Shown: piece by piece, positions 10,476 through 20,707 of the stretch
Position numbering within the stretch: the first letter of the stretch is position 1
How the letters are laid out: each line of letters opens with the position of its first letter
NCBI RefSeq assembly: GCF_028769735.1
Contig: NC_088170.1
Span: 49,757,585 to 49,821,584, forward strand
Source of the DNA: Zonotrichia leucophrys gambelii
Taxonomy: Eukaryota > Chordata > Aves > Passeriformes > Passerellidae
Direction of reading: 5' to 3'
DNA length: 64,000 nt
The notes under the pieces: model-generated
Seen by the model: the letters and a program-made list of their open reading frames with translations, nothing else
Databases searched by the model: none
Told to the model about the DNA's origin: nothing
Translations under genes and position numbers: made by a program

Positions 10476-10480
10476 GTGAT
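10463..10480 (+). promoter_or_regulatory. retroviral primer-binding site, tRNA-Trp type
   Basis: TGGTGACCCCGACGTGAT is complementary to the 3' end of vertebrate tRNA-Trp, including its CCA. This is the primer used by avian leukosis/sarcoma viruses to begin minus-strand DNA synthesis. It sits just after the LTR end, as expected. The match over 18 bases is to my recollection of the tRNA, not to a search result. Confidence 0.85.
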
Positions 10481-10489
10481 AGAAGATAG

Positions 10490-10707
10490 GACAGCTGAGA
10501 GCTGTGGCAGCCTGAGGGCTGGGACAGATATGTAGAAGAAAGAAGCAGGAGCTTTGAATCAAGGAGCTGTGACAGCAGAGAGCTGTGAGAAGCATGGCCT
10601 TTGAGGAAAGGAGCCTGAGAAGATCTAGGGAAATGTATGTATTCAAGACAGCTGAGAGCTGGGACAGAAAGATCTAGGGATATGTATGTCTTCAATGTAT
10701 TCAAGAC
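10490..10707 (+). repeat. internal ERV region with short repeats, left part
   Basis: Instead of gag/pol, this stretch is built from variants of GACAGCTGAGAGCTG with GGCTGGGACAGAT (10490-10528, about 10647-10676) and two copies of AGATCTAGGG.(A/T)ATGTATGT about 49 bases apart (10621 and 10670). The same motif resumes after the nested LTR at 11388-11460. No open frame is meaningful. It is probably a collapsed leader or untranslated segment amplified by template slippage during reverse transcription. Confidence 0.7.
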
Positions 10708-11387
10708 TGTTGTGGTGTGTTTGTTAAGTTCATTGTATTGTTTCCCTGTTTGCTGTATTGTTCCCCCTATTTTTATGTAAATGGTTCTGCCCTCCCCAGT
10801 TTTCCCGCCATAGCCCTGCCACTCATTTTGTTACCATAGTTACTCCCGCCATTGGTTCTGTCACTCCTTATGTTATGTAATTCCTCCTCCCCTTATTCCC
10901 ATATATGTAACCTGGTTTCTCCTCCCTGGGCCCAGTCAATCACCCTCACCCCTCCCTACTTGCCAGAAGCTTCTACTCACTCTGGGTGATGATTGGCTGT
11001 GGTCCCAGGGCTCCTCCCCTACAAAGTAACTATTGGTTTTTCCTTAATGTCTGTTATGTCTCATACACTCCCCTGTTTTCCCTCATTGGTTCTGTAAAAA
11101 CCACTCCCTGAGACACCCCCTTCCTTTAAAACCTCGCTTCTCCCTCTCCTCTTGGTCACGCCCTGGTTGGCTTCTTGGGATCTCCAATAAACCCGACTTT
11201 ACCCCCAGAGAGTGTCCAAGTGTCCAGCTCCTTTCTACTCGTCTTGGCAGCAGCGAGACCCGTCCGCAGCCAGCACAGCCTGAGGCCATTAGACGCCGAG
11301 GGGTGCTGGCAGGATTGCAGCTGGGTGTCGACCTTCCTCTGCTAGCCAGACACTGACCTCTAAGGCCAGATACACCCTCGCCACACA
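10708..11387 (+). mobile_element. nested solo LTR, gammaretrovirus-like (class I)
   Basis: This 680-base LTR begins TGTTGTGG and ends CCACACA and is bordered by AGAC on both sides (10704-10707 and 11388-11391), a 4-base duplication as made by gammaretrovirus-type integrases. It has several reversed CCAAT boxes (CATTGG), a TTTAAAA TATA-like box near 11125, an AATAAA polyadenylation signal at 11186-11191 followed by CCCGACTTT, and a CpG-containing U5. All are class I LTR features. It interrupts the repeat region of the older ERV, so it inserted later and then lost its body by LTR-LTR recombination. Confidence 0.88.
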
Positions 11388-11496
11388 AGACAGCTGAGAG
11401 CTGTGGCAGTCTGAGGGCTGGGACAGATACGTGTATTGTACAGCTGAGAGCTGGGACAGATGTGCGCATTGTAACTGTGTAATTGAAAAATGTGTT
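11388..11496 (+). repeat. internal ERV region, right part
   Basis: This continues the older provirus after the nested LTR, with two further GACAGCTGAGAGCTG/ACAGCTGAGAGCTG units (11388-11430 and 11439-11461). It then becomes unique sequence leading to the polypurine tract. No coding content is seen. Confidence 0.7.
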
Positions 11497-11513
11497 AAAA
11501 GAAAAGGGGGAAA
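11497..11513 (+). promoter_or_regulatory. polypurine tract of the ERV
   Basis: AAAAGAAAAGGGGGAAA sits directly before the 3' LTR. Such a purine run primes plus-strand synthesis in retroviruses, and its place confirms the LTR boundary at 11514. Confidence 0.85.
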
Positions 11514-11766
11514 TATAGGGGCCTGAGTAAATATATGTATTGCAGTAAAAGATCTCTGTATTGTATAAGTGACCCTGCCCTGATTCTAGTTACTGTAAAT
11601 GGGCAGCAGCTGTAGCCTGTAGAGGTAGCTGGGATAAAGGGGTGGGGCATTCAGGGAGAGCTGGAGAGGAGCCCTGACTGAGAAGCAACAATAACACTGC
11701 TGTGAGAAAACTGCCCAGAAGGTATGAGACTCTAGAAATATGATATACAACAATATGATTACAACA
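11514..11766 (+). mobile_element. 3' LTR of the ERV
   Basis: This 253-base LTR begins TATAGGGGCCTGAG and ends ATTACAACA, then GTATTC. It matches the 5' LTR along its whole length but lacks the two small insertions. It has GGGATAAAGGGG where the 5' copy has GGAATAAAAGGGG. The unusual TA start is shared, so it was probably present before integration. Confidence 0.88.
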
Positions 11767-11772
11767 GTATTC
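11767..11772 (+). repeat. right target-site duplication of the ERV
   Basis: GTATTC, identical to 10107-10112, immediately follows the 3' LTR. Confidence 0.85.
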
Positions 11773-14700
11773 TTTTTTTGTACATTCCTGCTTCTAGTGC
11801 TGTATTTCTGTTACAATTCACTGAAGATATTTCTCTGAGTAAAACAGTTTAAATTATCCCTAAATCTGTTCCTTTAAGAATTTGCTAGAACTGATTAGTT
11901 GATCAGATAAAGATACACATAGTTTTCATAGAGTCCAGGAAGAAGCTGAAAGGGGTCTCCTAATTCACTATTCTACTTCCCATCAGAATCATGAAGGTTT
12001 CCTTCACACTCCGTCTGCTGAGGAAGAGTCTGGTCTCTCTGGATCATCCATGCCGTTACCTATCTATGTTTATGATCCTAATGTTTAACCTAAACCTTCC
12101 TGGTTGTAGAGCATGTTCATTTCTTCCTCTCATCTACAGTGATCTCACACAGAGAACCATGTGTTTGCTTTGCCTGTGCTGTTTTTGTTTGTGCTACTCT
12201 TCTTTGAAGATTTTTTTTCTTCTGTTTTCTCTCAGTGTTCCCTAAACAAAACTGTCACACTCCCTCTAATCCTTACAGAAAATGTTTTACAGACTTTCAG
12301 TCTCCTCTGGATTGCAATTTCTTTGAAACATGGTAGCCAGACCTCAATACACCTTTCCTATTTAGGCATCACTAACATAAAATTATCTATGGCACAGAGT
12401 ATCCTTACATGATATTTTCTTCCATTTTTGCCACAGCAATTTCATTTATTGATGCTTGTCTGTGGCTGTATATGACCCCTGCATCCTCATCTCTGGATTT
12501 GCCACCCAGCTGAGAGTTTCCAGTCCTATATTTATGCAGCTGATTTTCTGAACTCAAAGTTGTAGATTTTTTTACATAATTTCTGCTCTCTGTCAAGGTC
12601 TTTTTGAATATATTCCTGTTCTCTAGAACACTCACAGGCTCTTACAGGTTGGTTGTAGCTCCGTATTTAGCAATGCAATATCCATCATCAGGAATGCCAG
12701 TGGGAGCAGTGTTCTTTACTAGAACCAGGACAGGATAGATTGCTGGGAGCAGCACAGGAATTTTGGCATTACACAGCTGAGTGCCTTTTTCTTCCAGCAG
12801 TACTGCACCTGTGTCATGGAAGTTTTATCCAGGTCTTATCTGCCAAGATTGCACCTGAAAATCTCAAAAAGGACAGAGTCCACAACCCTCCTACCATATT
12901 ACAGCCACCACATTTCTCCTATCTGCATGGCCTGTTGACTTGGTTAGATCACTCACCTAAATAATTTTATTTTTTCTTTAGCATAATGAGGCCTCTGATG
13001 ATTAACTGAGGAAAGATATTTAGTCTTTGTAGTGTTTGAAGAAACATTTATTCTTCATTAACATAATTCTCATTGATTTCACAGTAACAAATGACATTAG
13101 TCTGACATTTGACCACCTACTGATAAAATATATTTACTGTCACGGCATGGTTTTATACTTAGTACCATTTTAGAATTGAAATAACCAGAAAATCCTACGT
13201 TTTTAAATCTGCTTTTGGGACTACAAGATTTTATTTCTTGTAGCACTATTAGAAGCTAAGTGAATAAAAACTGCTTACAGAAAGATATACCAGGATTTCC
13301 ATAGGAAATATCCCTTTCCTGTATTTAGGACTAATCTGGTATTAATGCCTGTCTTTAATCAGAGGCAGGCTTCTAGTTCAATTAATTGCTCTAAACTTAA
13401 GAGCTTTTATGGACATTTCTGAAATGTGGAATAGAGATCAATTAGTTATCTTCTGGTATCAGCTTCAGTTGATAACAATTTCAGTAACTGAAGCTTGAAT
13501 GATGGAGCTGGAACTTAGATTTCAGCTCGAGGGAGGAGTTCCTGGAGCAAAACCTCAGAATCAAATGCCATGGAATGTTCAGTGCTTTGCTCATTAACCT
13601 GATCCTACCAAACCCTACTGGAGTGGAAAAAATACCCTGCAAATAAAAATAAACAAAAAACAACACCATAAAAATAGCTTTATCTGCTTCCAACGGAGAA
13701 CAATCTGGCTAGAAAACTTCTGATGAAATATTTCCTCATCAGGGTATGCCACCCATTGAAATCAAAATGTTCCACAAAAGAATTTCCATTTTTGACCAAT
13801 TTCCAATGGAATCTAGGCAGGTTTCCAAGACAAATGAGCCTGCCAGTTCTCTTAACAGCAGTTTGGCTGGTTCTAGGAGATCTTGAGCTTCCAGGCTGCT
13901 TTGCCTTGGGTTTGACAGAGTGCTGAGAGCTGAGAAGGCAGGACCCTCCACTTCATGGCTTCTTGGCAATCCCAGTTCCCCAGACATGTGGGGGTGAGGC
14001 TAACAGGCTTCCCCAGAACCGAGGCATCCTGCCATGAAAAGACTTAACACTTCTTGGTTTCATGCCAAATTTTGAAATATTAAAATCCTCTATTGTATAA
14101 AGCAAAATTGCATTTCTTCCAGATGCTCTAATGAGTCTTTATTCCAGATCAGAGCCTAATCCTGTAAGCATGTGCATATCTATTTATCACAAGCTGTTGT
14201 ATAAAATTACACTGTTATTAATGAAGTTCTGACAGGCTGACTATACTCAGATGTGCAAAGGCCATACCCTAACATAAGACAAGTCAGTAGTTCCCATGTT
14301 GATATGGGCATATAGCTATTGCTATTGCAAACCCTTTCTTCACAGTACTTAATAACTGACTACTTCTTTCAATATACCTTTCAAGTACTAATACATGATA
14401 TTGCATTTTAGAAGCAAAAAAACTGATATGGAAATGTTACTGGTTTTTTAGAACCACAAAAAATAATAATATAATCTGTTTTCCTATTTCAAAGTCCAGC
14501 ATTTTCTATTAATAGTCTTAGTTAAAATTAAACGCCTTCTTCTGTGCCTTAGATGATCCTCCAATTCTGTCTTCAGCCAAAGAAAATAACAACTTCATTG
14601 CCTGTTCTTTATACTTTTCACTTCCCATGTGCTAGTCTTGCAGTCAAGGGAACTACAGCCCTTACAGCTCAGCTCGCAGAGTGAGTACGTGTCTGTTTCT

Positions 14701-15124
14701 TCTCCAGTCCTATGGGATGCTCTTGCTCCTGTCTCAAACTTAGCCTAACGAAGCAACAGGACCTGTGTACTGATGCTTCTTTGAACTGATGATCTACACA
14801 AACAGGAGAGTAGAAAGCAGCTATGGAGATGGCAGTGACTTCAAAGCCACACCAGATTTTTTTGAAAAAAAGGCTACCTGCTCTTGATATGTTTCACAGT
14901 TGTTAGGTATTTTCACACTGAAATGTTTTGGGAAAAGCTCCAACACCCCTTTTGTGATGCAGAATGTCAATATACGATTATAATTACTAATTGTGATGAA
15001 AACTACTAACAATCCACAAAATCAGGGTAATGGTGGCCTGCCAAAGAGTAGAGATTCAGTCCAGGATGACTTTTGGAAACTTGATGATAGGACCAACAGA
15101 AACTTCATACAGTTATAAGAGCAG
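11773..15124. other. single-copy AT-rich stretch
   Basis: No gene or transposon is recognised. Weak open frames (for example 11991-12245, 12161-12412 and 13739-13987) have no domain-like features. Pyrimidine-rich sequence lies at about 12120-12240. Confidence 0.5.
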
Positions 15125-15330
15125 AGGTGCAGAGCTCTGCACCTGGAGCAGGATTACCCCACACACTGAGAATTAACTGGCTGAGTAGCAGCACTGATTG
15201 AAGGGCTCATGGTGGTCACAGTGAATGTGAAGTTGAGTATGAGCCACTAACATGGTGATGGGGTAGGAGCATGTCAGGGAGTTTGTCCAGCCTGAAGAAA
15301 AAGCTGAGAGAATAATGGAATTGCTGTTTT
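15125..15330 (+). mobile_element. CR1 LINE ORF2 fragment
   Basis: The order of phrases follows the region of CR1 ORF2 downstream of the reverse transcriptase core: CTGCACCTGGAGCAGGATTA, ACCCCACACACTGAG, ACTGGCTGAGTAGCAGCACT, GTGGTCACAGTGAATGTG, then after a gap TTGTCCAGCCTGAAGAAAAA, which equals the usual TTCAGCCTGGAGAAGAG. Stops and gaps in all frames make it a relic. A 20-base palindrome at its left edge (15125-15144) is described in the findings. Confidence 0.75.
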
Positions 15331-18300
15331 AACCTGTATAATGAGGGAGGACTTAAAGTAAGACAAGTTATAGTCCTCCTTTGAGCAAGTCAACCTCTAC
15401 ATTTTTATGATTTAATTAAAACTGTCTTTTCGAAAATTTTATTTGATTAACATTCAACAATTGTCTAACTGAAACCAAGACCCTGGAAGTTCCTTTATTG
15501 CAAATAAGCAGGATATTATGTTAGCCTATACCATGAAAAAATATGTTCTGTTCATGGTTTTTCCTGACCTTTTTTCTCCAAATATATAGTATTAGCCATT
15601 GTCAAATACAGAACTAAAGGGATCATTGACTCATCTATTAAGAAAAAGATTGGTTCTAGGTTCCTAATGGAAGTAACAATGGCCCTTATGCATTTGTAGA
15701 ATGTAAATATTTGCTGAAGGTAATAAAAATCTGACTGTCTTCCAGTCAACAGTCACAACTGATAGACAGAGTATGTTCAGATACTGCCTCTGAGGTGGAA
15801 TGAAATCACAGTATTATGCAACATCCAGGAAAGTTTTCATATCAATTTCAGTGGAACAGCATTCAAGTATATAGTTTTAATTTGTCCATTCAAGAAATTG
15901 TAAAATAGTGCTAATTTACCAGTCACATGACAAAAATAGAGAATATGAGCATTTTAGGGACCAAACTATGCAAAAGAGTGTGCCTTTTGAAGGATAGATG
16001 TGTTTTGGCAAAGACAAGGCATTGAGTGCATTCACTATTGACTAGTAACTTAATAGTCCTTGCACATACTGAGTTTTAAAGTATCCTCACTTTCACTGTC
16101 ATGCTGAATACACTGCCATGTGATCACTATCATGGAGATCCTGCCTCCTTTGAAATCATGGAAAACTTCCTGTCACCTTTATTGGCCAACACCTTGTATG
16201 AACACGACTCTATGAACCCCATGAGGCAAAAGTTTAACAAATGTGAACAAGAGCTGCTGGCAGAGTTCTATCTAGTATCAAGCTATCTGTTATGTGGTGA
16301 TTAAACTTTATTTCTTGCTTAAGCAAACATCCAGTCATGTTATGGGATAATAACTGCTGTGCCATAGATGGAAAATACAGAGTGACTGGGAGGCAGATGA
16401 AAGGCTGGTGTCTGAGCCTACCTCAAAACTGAGGCTTTTCTCCCTGTTACAGCATTCCTAGGCTAACCTACCCTTCAAATTTCTTGCCTCAAGTGTGATC
16501 TTGTTTCTTGATTTTCTTTCCAAAATACCCGGTCTCCAATTTTCCTCTCTTTGACTTCAAGCTAAGCTGAATTAGTCCCTCTGTGGATACATTTTCATGT
16601 ACTCTGTTGCAACATTTGTGTTTAATGATCTGTTTTTAAATAAAACTCTAGGGTTTTTTGTTAAGCAAAACCTCTGTGTGGTTTTGACTTAATCTGGAAT
16701 CTATGTATCTTTAGGCTCCTGCTAGTATTTTTCTTGGCTTGCTTTGATAGGTCTCATTTCTCTGTATGTTGCAGTGCTTGGGAATTCCACTGGTGACTTT
16801 TCTTGCTCTTGGATAGGATTTTTCAGTCTTAGAATTTAAAACTTCTCCAGGATAGAAAAAGTAAATATTGGGTTCAAGAGCAAGACAGGGAGTTATTTTT
16901 CCTGAGTCAACTGTTTCAATCAGGTGACTACCTGGTCAGTCAGAAAAACGCAGCCGAAAAGGCATTTAAGAGGTATAAAGTTAGGTTCAGGTCAGTTTGG
17001 CATAGAGTGAAGAACTCCACCCAGATGAGTCAGAGATATCAGCGGAAGTTTAGTTAACACCTATCCTCATCATTTCTTACATTCTTACATAATTTCTTTC
17101 CAGTCCAATACATCCCCTCAGACTTCCTAGTCTCAGTCTAGTGTATATAATGTTTAAATAGTTTCCAAGCTTTTTGAAAATATCTAAGAATCTAAATTGG
17201 TTTAGTTGAAATGTAAGAGGTCATCCTTCCCCAATTACATTGCAGTCTGGCATTACACCTGAGCTTGCATTGGGACCATAAAAAAACCTAGTCAGCAGCA
17301 CAGCTCTGCCAGGCATTGCACACTCCTGCTTTACCCAGTTCAGCAGCTGGTTACTGCTTTCAGGAATCACCTTCTGAACCACTGGGGTTTTGCCCTTTGT
17401 CAAGGATTTCTAAGTATCTCAGAGTCTGCATGTCCACAAGTCCAGGACATACAGCCGCCTCTCTAGTGCCTACTTGTGCTGTATGTGCAGGCACAGCCTG
17501 AGAGGTTTATAGCATGTGGGATCCACTGTGCAACTGATTTGTACATGCACTGGAAGACTCATTTTGAACACTGGTTTTGCAGCACATGCATTGAAGCTCA
17601 GTCTGCACGAGCTCTGTTGTGGGGTCCATCAGGCTCCATGCATATGCAAACACAGATGATCCATGTCGGTCTGACAGAAGATTGCAGGGGTGTAGGCAGG
17701 GTTGAACAGATGACAGTCTTCCTCTGACTCCATTGAGTTCACCAGCAGAATGACATGCTGCTCAACACATGCCTGCAATATCACTGGTTTCTGGCAGTGT
17801 AGATCCTTTCCCAAAGGCTGCAAGATAGTTTGAAATCAGAGGGTCAGGGTGCTCAACACTAAGGAAGAAAACAAGTATTCTCATCTCAGTCTCATACCCT
17901 GGTAAAACCCTTGTAAAACTTCACAATCAACATTCAGAATAAATGGCTATCCATAAATTGTTACTTCTTTAAGACCTGAGGTAGAACAACATGACCTCCC
18001 CCTCAAACCCCTGTGACCAAGATGGGCATTTGCCACATGATCAGAATAGAAAATGTGTCATATGAAGAGACATCACTGTGGCTACTTGCCTTACATGCTT
18101 GATAGCCAGTGTGTTGGAAACTTTCCCACCTTCCTATAAGGACACAATGCTGTAATTTTGTCCCAATGCTTTGAGAGCTCTCTCCCACAACACAAAGCAA
18201 GGAATAAAATGTAAACCTGTATATCAGACAAAACCAAACCATTAGGCTTCAATACTGAAACAGTTGGTGATGCAGTAGCTGCTAAAAACTAATTTTGTTT

Positions 18301-18448
18301 CCTTCATATGCAAGCAAACCACCGCACCTGCCCACAGAGCTTCCTGAGTTTGAGCAGGCTGCACACATATAGGCATGGTACAGAATATTTCTACTGTAAT
18401 CATTTCCATTGTGTAGAAGGGCTAGTTTTGAGTAAGATGAGCAATAGT
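15331..18448. other. single-copy stretch
   Basis: No gene or repeat is recognised. The open frame at 16101-16304 (67 codons) reads like moderately complex protein but has no recognisable motif and no convincing flanking splice signals, so it is not called. Confidence 0.5.
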
Positions 18449-18717
18449 AGAATCATGGAATGGTTTGGGTTAAAAGGGACCTTTAAAATTCATTCACTTC
18501 TAAGCCCCCTGTCGCTGGCAAGGACACCCTCCACTAGAACAGGTTCAAAGTCCTGTTCCACCTGGCCAATTGCAGTGATTGGACATGCAAGACTTGTCTG
18601 GACAACCTGTTCCAGTATCTTACCACCTCTAAAGTGAAGGGCTTCTTCCTAATATTTAATCTAAACCTACACTCTTTCTACTCCTATCCCTACTCGTTCC
18701 TGTAAAAAGTCCCTCAG
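18449..18717 (-). mobile_element. CR1 LINE 3' end
   Basis: On the plus strand this starts AGAATCATGGAATGGTTTGG and runs through CAAGGACACCCTCCACTAGA, GACAACCTGTTCCAG and TTCTTCCTAATATTTAATCT to TGTAAAAAGTCCCTC. This is the reverse complement of the final roughly 270 bases of an avian CR1. It lacks the reverse transcriptase and is a typical 5'-truncated insertion. The open frame at 18308-18637 is partly this repeat. Confidence 0.95.
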
Positions 18718-19820
18718 AGGGTCCTTTGAGAAACTAATATAATTATTGCTTCTTCTTCCTTTTTGCTGACGCACACTGCTAGTTGGAGATAACTTCTGTT
18801 GCAAAACATAGCTGTTGCAACACCAGGAACTACCATATGATTTTCCCCACTAGACTGATAAAGAATACTGTGAAGCAATATCAGTTCAACCTGAACTGCA
18901 GTGGCTTGAGGTATGAAAGTCTGTGCAGATACAGGCTTTTCCACTTTGGTTTGCAAAAGCACTCCAGTCAGGATGAAGAGCTTGTAAGCTGTTCTGATCC
19001 CCAGCACAGGCAAAACTGAAACTGTCAGCCCTGATGATTATTGTGATGTAAACCTAGGCCTGTGAGAGATAACTGTCTCAGTTTTCACTTAAACTCCAGA
19101 TTAAAAAATTCATTAGTTCCAATTGTACTATGCCTTTTAGATCTTCAATATAAGACCGTGGAAAAAAAATCTAATTAATTTTTTGCAACTGTTGCTTGAT
19201 GAAAGGAATATTAATATGGTGGTAGCAGGTTTCAGCAGTTAACACTGTAGCCTTGACTTTTCTTATTAAATATTTAACTGCTGGAAATGGTATACTTGAG
19301 AAGTATCTGTGAAAATGAAACCTGTTTTTGAGAACACAAGGTTGATACTGTAAAAATAAGGATGAGGATATGGATAAAATAAATATTATAAAGTTGTCCA
19401 TTTTTTTATCTCTGAGAAAAGATTTTTATTTTTTTGATATTTATTTGGATGCATATTTTTCCTATGGGGCCAAAAGTTTGTAGACTCACTAAAACAAGTG
19501 CATTTAATTCACAGACTGGTTTGGTTTGGGGTTTTCTTTCAGATTGTATGTAAAACACTCCTTGTGTTGGTAAAGCAGACTACTTTTGAAAGATGGTGGT
19601 CTAAAAACGGCAAACAGATGAAAAGATGGAGAACCTCACAGATACCAAAACTTTTGTCCTTCATACATGACCTCAGTATTTTTTTTTTTTGCAGTGATAC
19701 TATATGCATTTGAGAGTTAAAAGCTGGTGCTGATCAAAGCCTCTGTAGAAATTTTTCCCTGACAACCAGATGAAACTTGGTAAATTAAGAATTATTCCTC
19801 TGGTTCTTGTAATAAAGAGC

Positions 19821-19843
19821 TACTACTACTACTACTACTACAA

Positions 19844-19876
<33 letters not shown>
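19821..19876 (+). repeat. compound microsatellite (TAC)n(ATT)n
   Basis: About seven TAC units are followed within a few bases by about ten ATT units. The juxtaposition of two triplet arrays suggests a length-variable locus. Confidence 0.95.
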
Positions 19877-19878
<2 letters not shown>

Positions 19879-20680
19879 GATAAAATAAGTAATTTGCCTA
19901 AGAATCTTCAGCTCTTCTTTATTTTGTGTTTACTATACACTGCACTTAACCATATTTTACTGCAGCATATGGTAGCATTTAAATTTTGATTGTAGCAAGG
20001 CCTACCCCAAAACACCTAGGTTTTGGGATAGGAATGCTCTAAGCTGCTGAAGAGGAACCTTGGCAGGGACTGCTTCTCAGAGAAGGCTAACACAAGTCTA
20101 TCTCTATCTGTTTCTGAGGACAGCAGTTAATTATTTTCTGTTCAGTATATTCAATCCCTTGAATTAGAGATCACGTGAATTTTCCTAGTAAAGGTTGGCA
20201 GAAATACCAATTTAAAAGCTGATTAATAGGACTGTAGTAATCTTGAATGAAATCTCAAAAGCACAAAAAGTGGATGAACAATATACTGATCACAAATAAT
20301 GACAGCAATACAACATAATTGGTATTGTTGTATTTAAATAGTAGAATAAGGTTCCTGCATACATACCTAGAATATACTAAGCACTTTATACCCTAATTCT
20401 TTCTTCAAAATTAATACATACAGAATATCAAATCTATAAAACATATCACACCAACAGGTCAGTAATTAGAAAAACACAGTTGACTCCAGATGGAAGTCCA
20501 CCATTCCTGAAACAAGGCTCAAGAATCTGGCTTTGTGCCCAGTGACAATAGTGGAAGCAAGAATAGCTTTTATATATGTGCTGGTAAATCATTTAGCAGG
20601 TTCAGCTCATTTTGTAATCCATTTGAAAGAAAAAGGGAAGGAATGCTTTGGTACTTTAAAAACTGCGAAGCAAGGACACG

Positions 20681-20707
20681 CACATGCACATACACACACA
20701 CACACAC
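20681..20707 (+). repeat. (CA)n microsatellite
   Basis: An imperfect CACATGCACATA lead-in is followed by eight or more uninterrupted CA units. Confidence 0.9.

Larger units (their letters stand above)
10113..11766 (+). mobile_element. gene-less endogenous retrovirus with two LTRs and a nested solo LTR
   Basis: This is one proviral insertion: 5' LTR, tRNA-Trp primer-binding site, a short internal region, polypurine tract and 3' LTR, flanked by GTATTC repeats. Without the nested LTR (10708-11387), the internal part is only about 0.36 kb and made of short repeats. No gag, pol or env similarity is visible, so the element is either internally deleted or a non-autonomous derivative mobilised by a helper virus. 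The LTRs differ by a dozen or more substitutions and some indels, so the insertion is not recent. Open frames across it (10185-10646 and 11083-11469, minus strand) are antisense shadows. Confidence 0.9.

Noticed and set aside
10185..10646. 153-codon minus-strand frame
   Set aside because: It is antisense to the 5' LTR and leader of the ERV, and its composition reflects the repeats.
10490..11461. CRISPR-like array of short repeats
   Set aside because: Repeats are variable in length and spacing, lie inside a retroviral element, and the genome is vertebrate.
11083..11469. 128-codon minus-strand frame
   Set aside because: It is antisense to the nested LTR; its Ser/Arg/Gly content comes from the U5 region.
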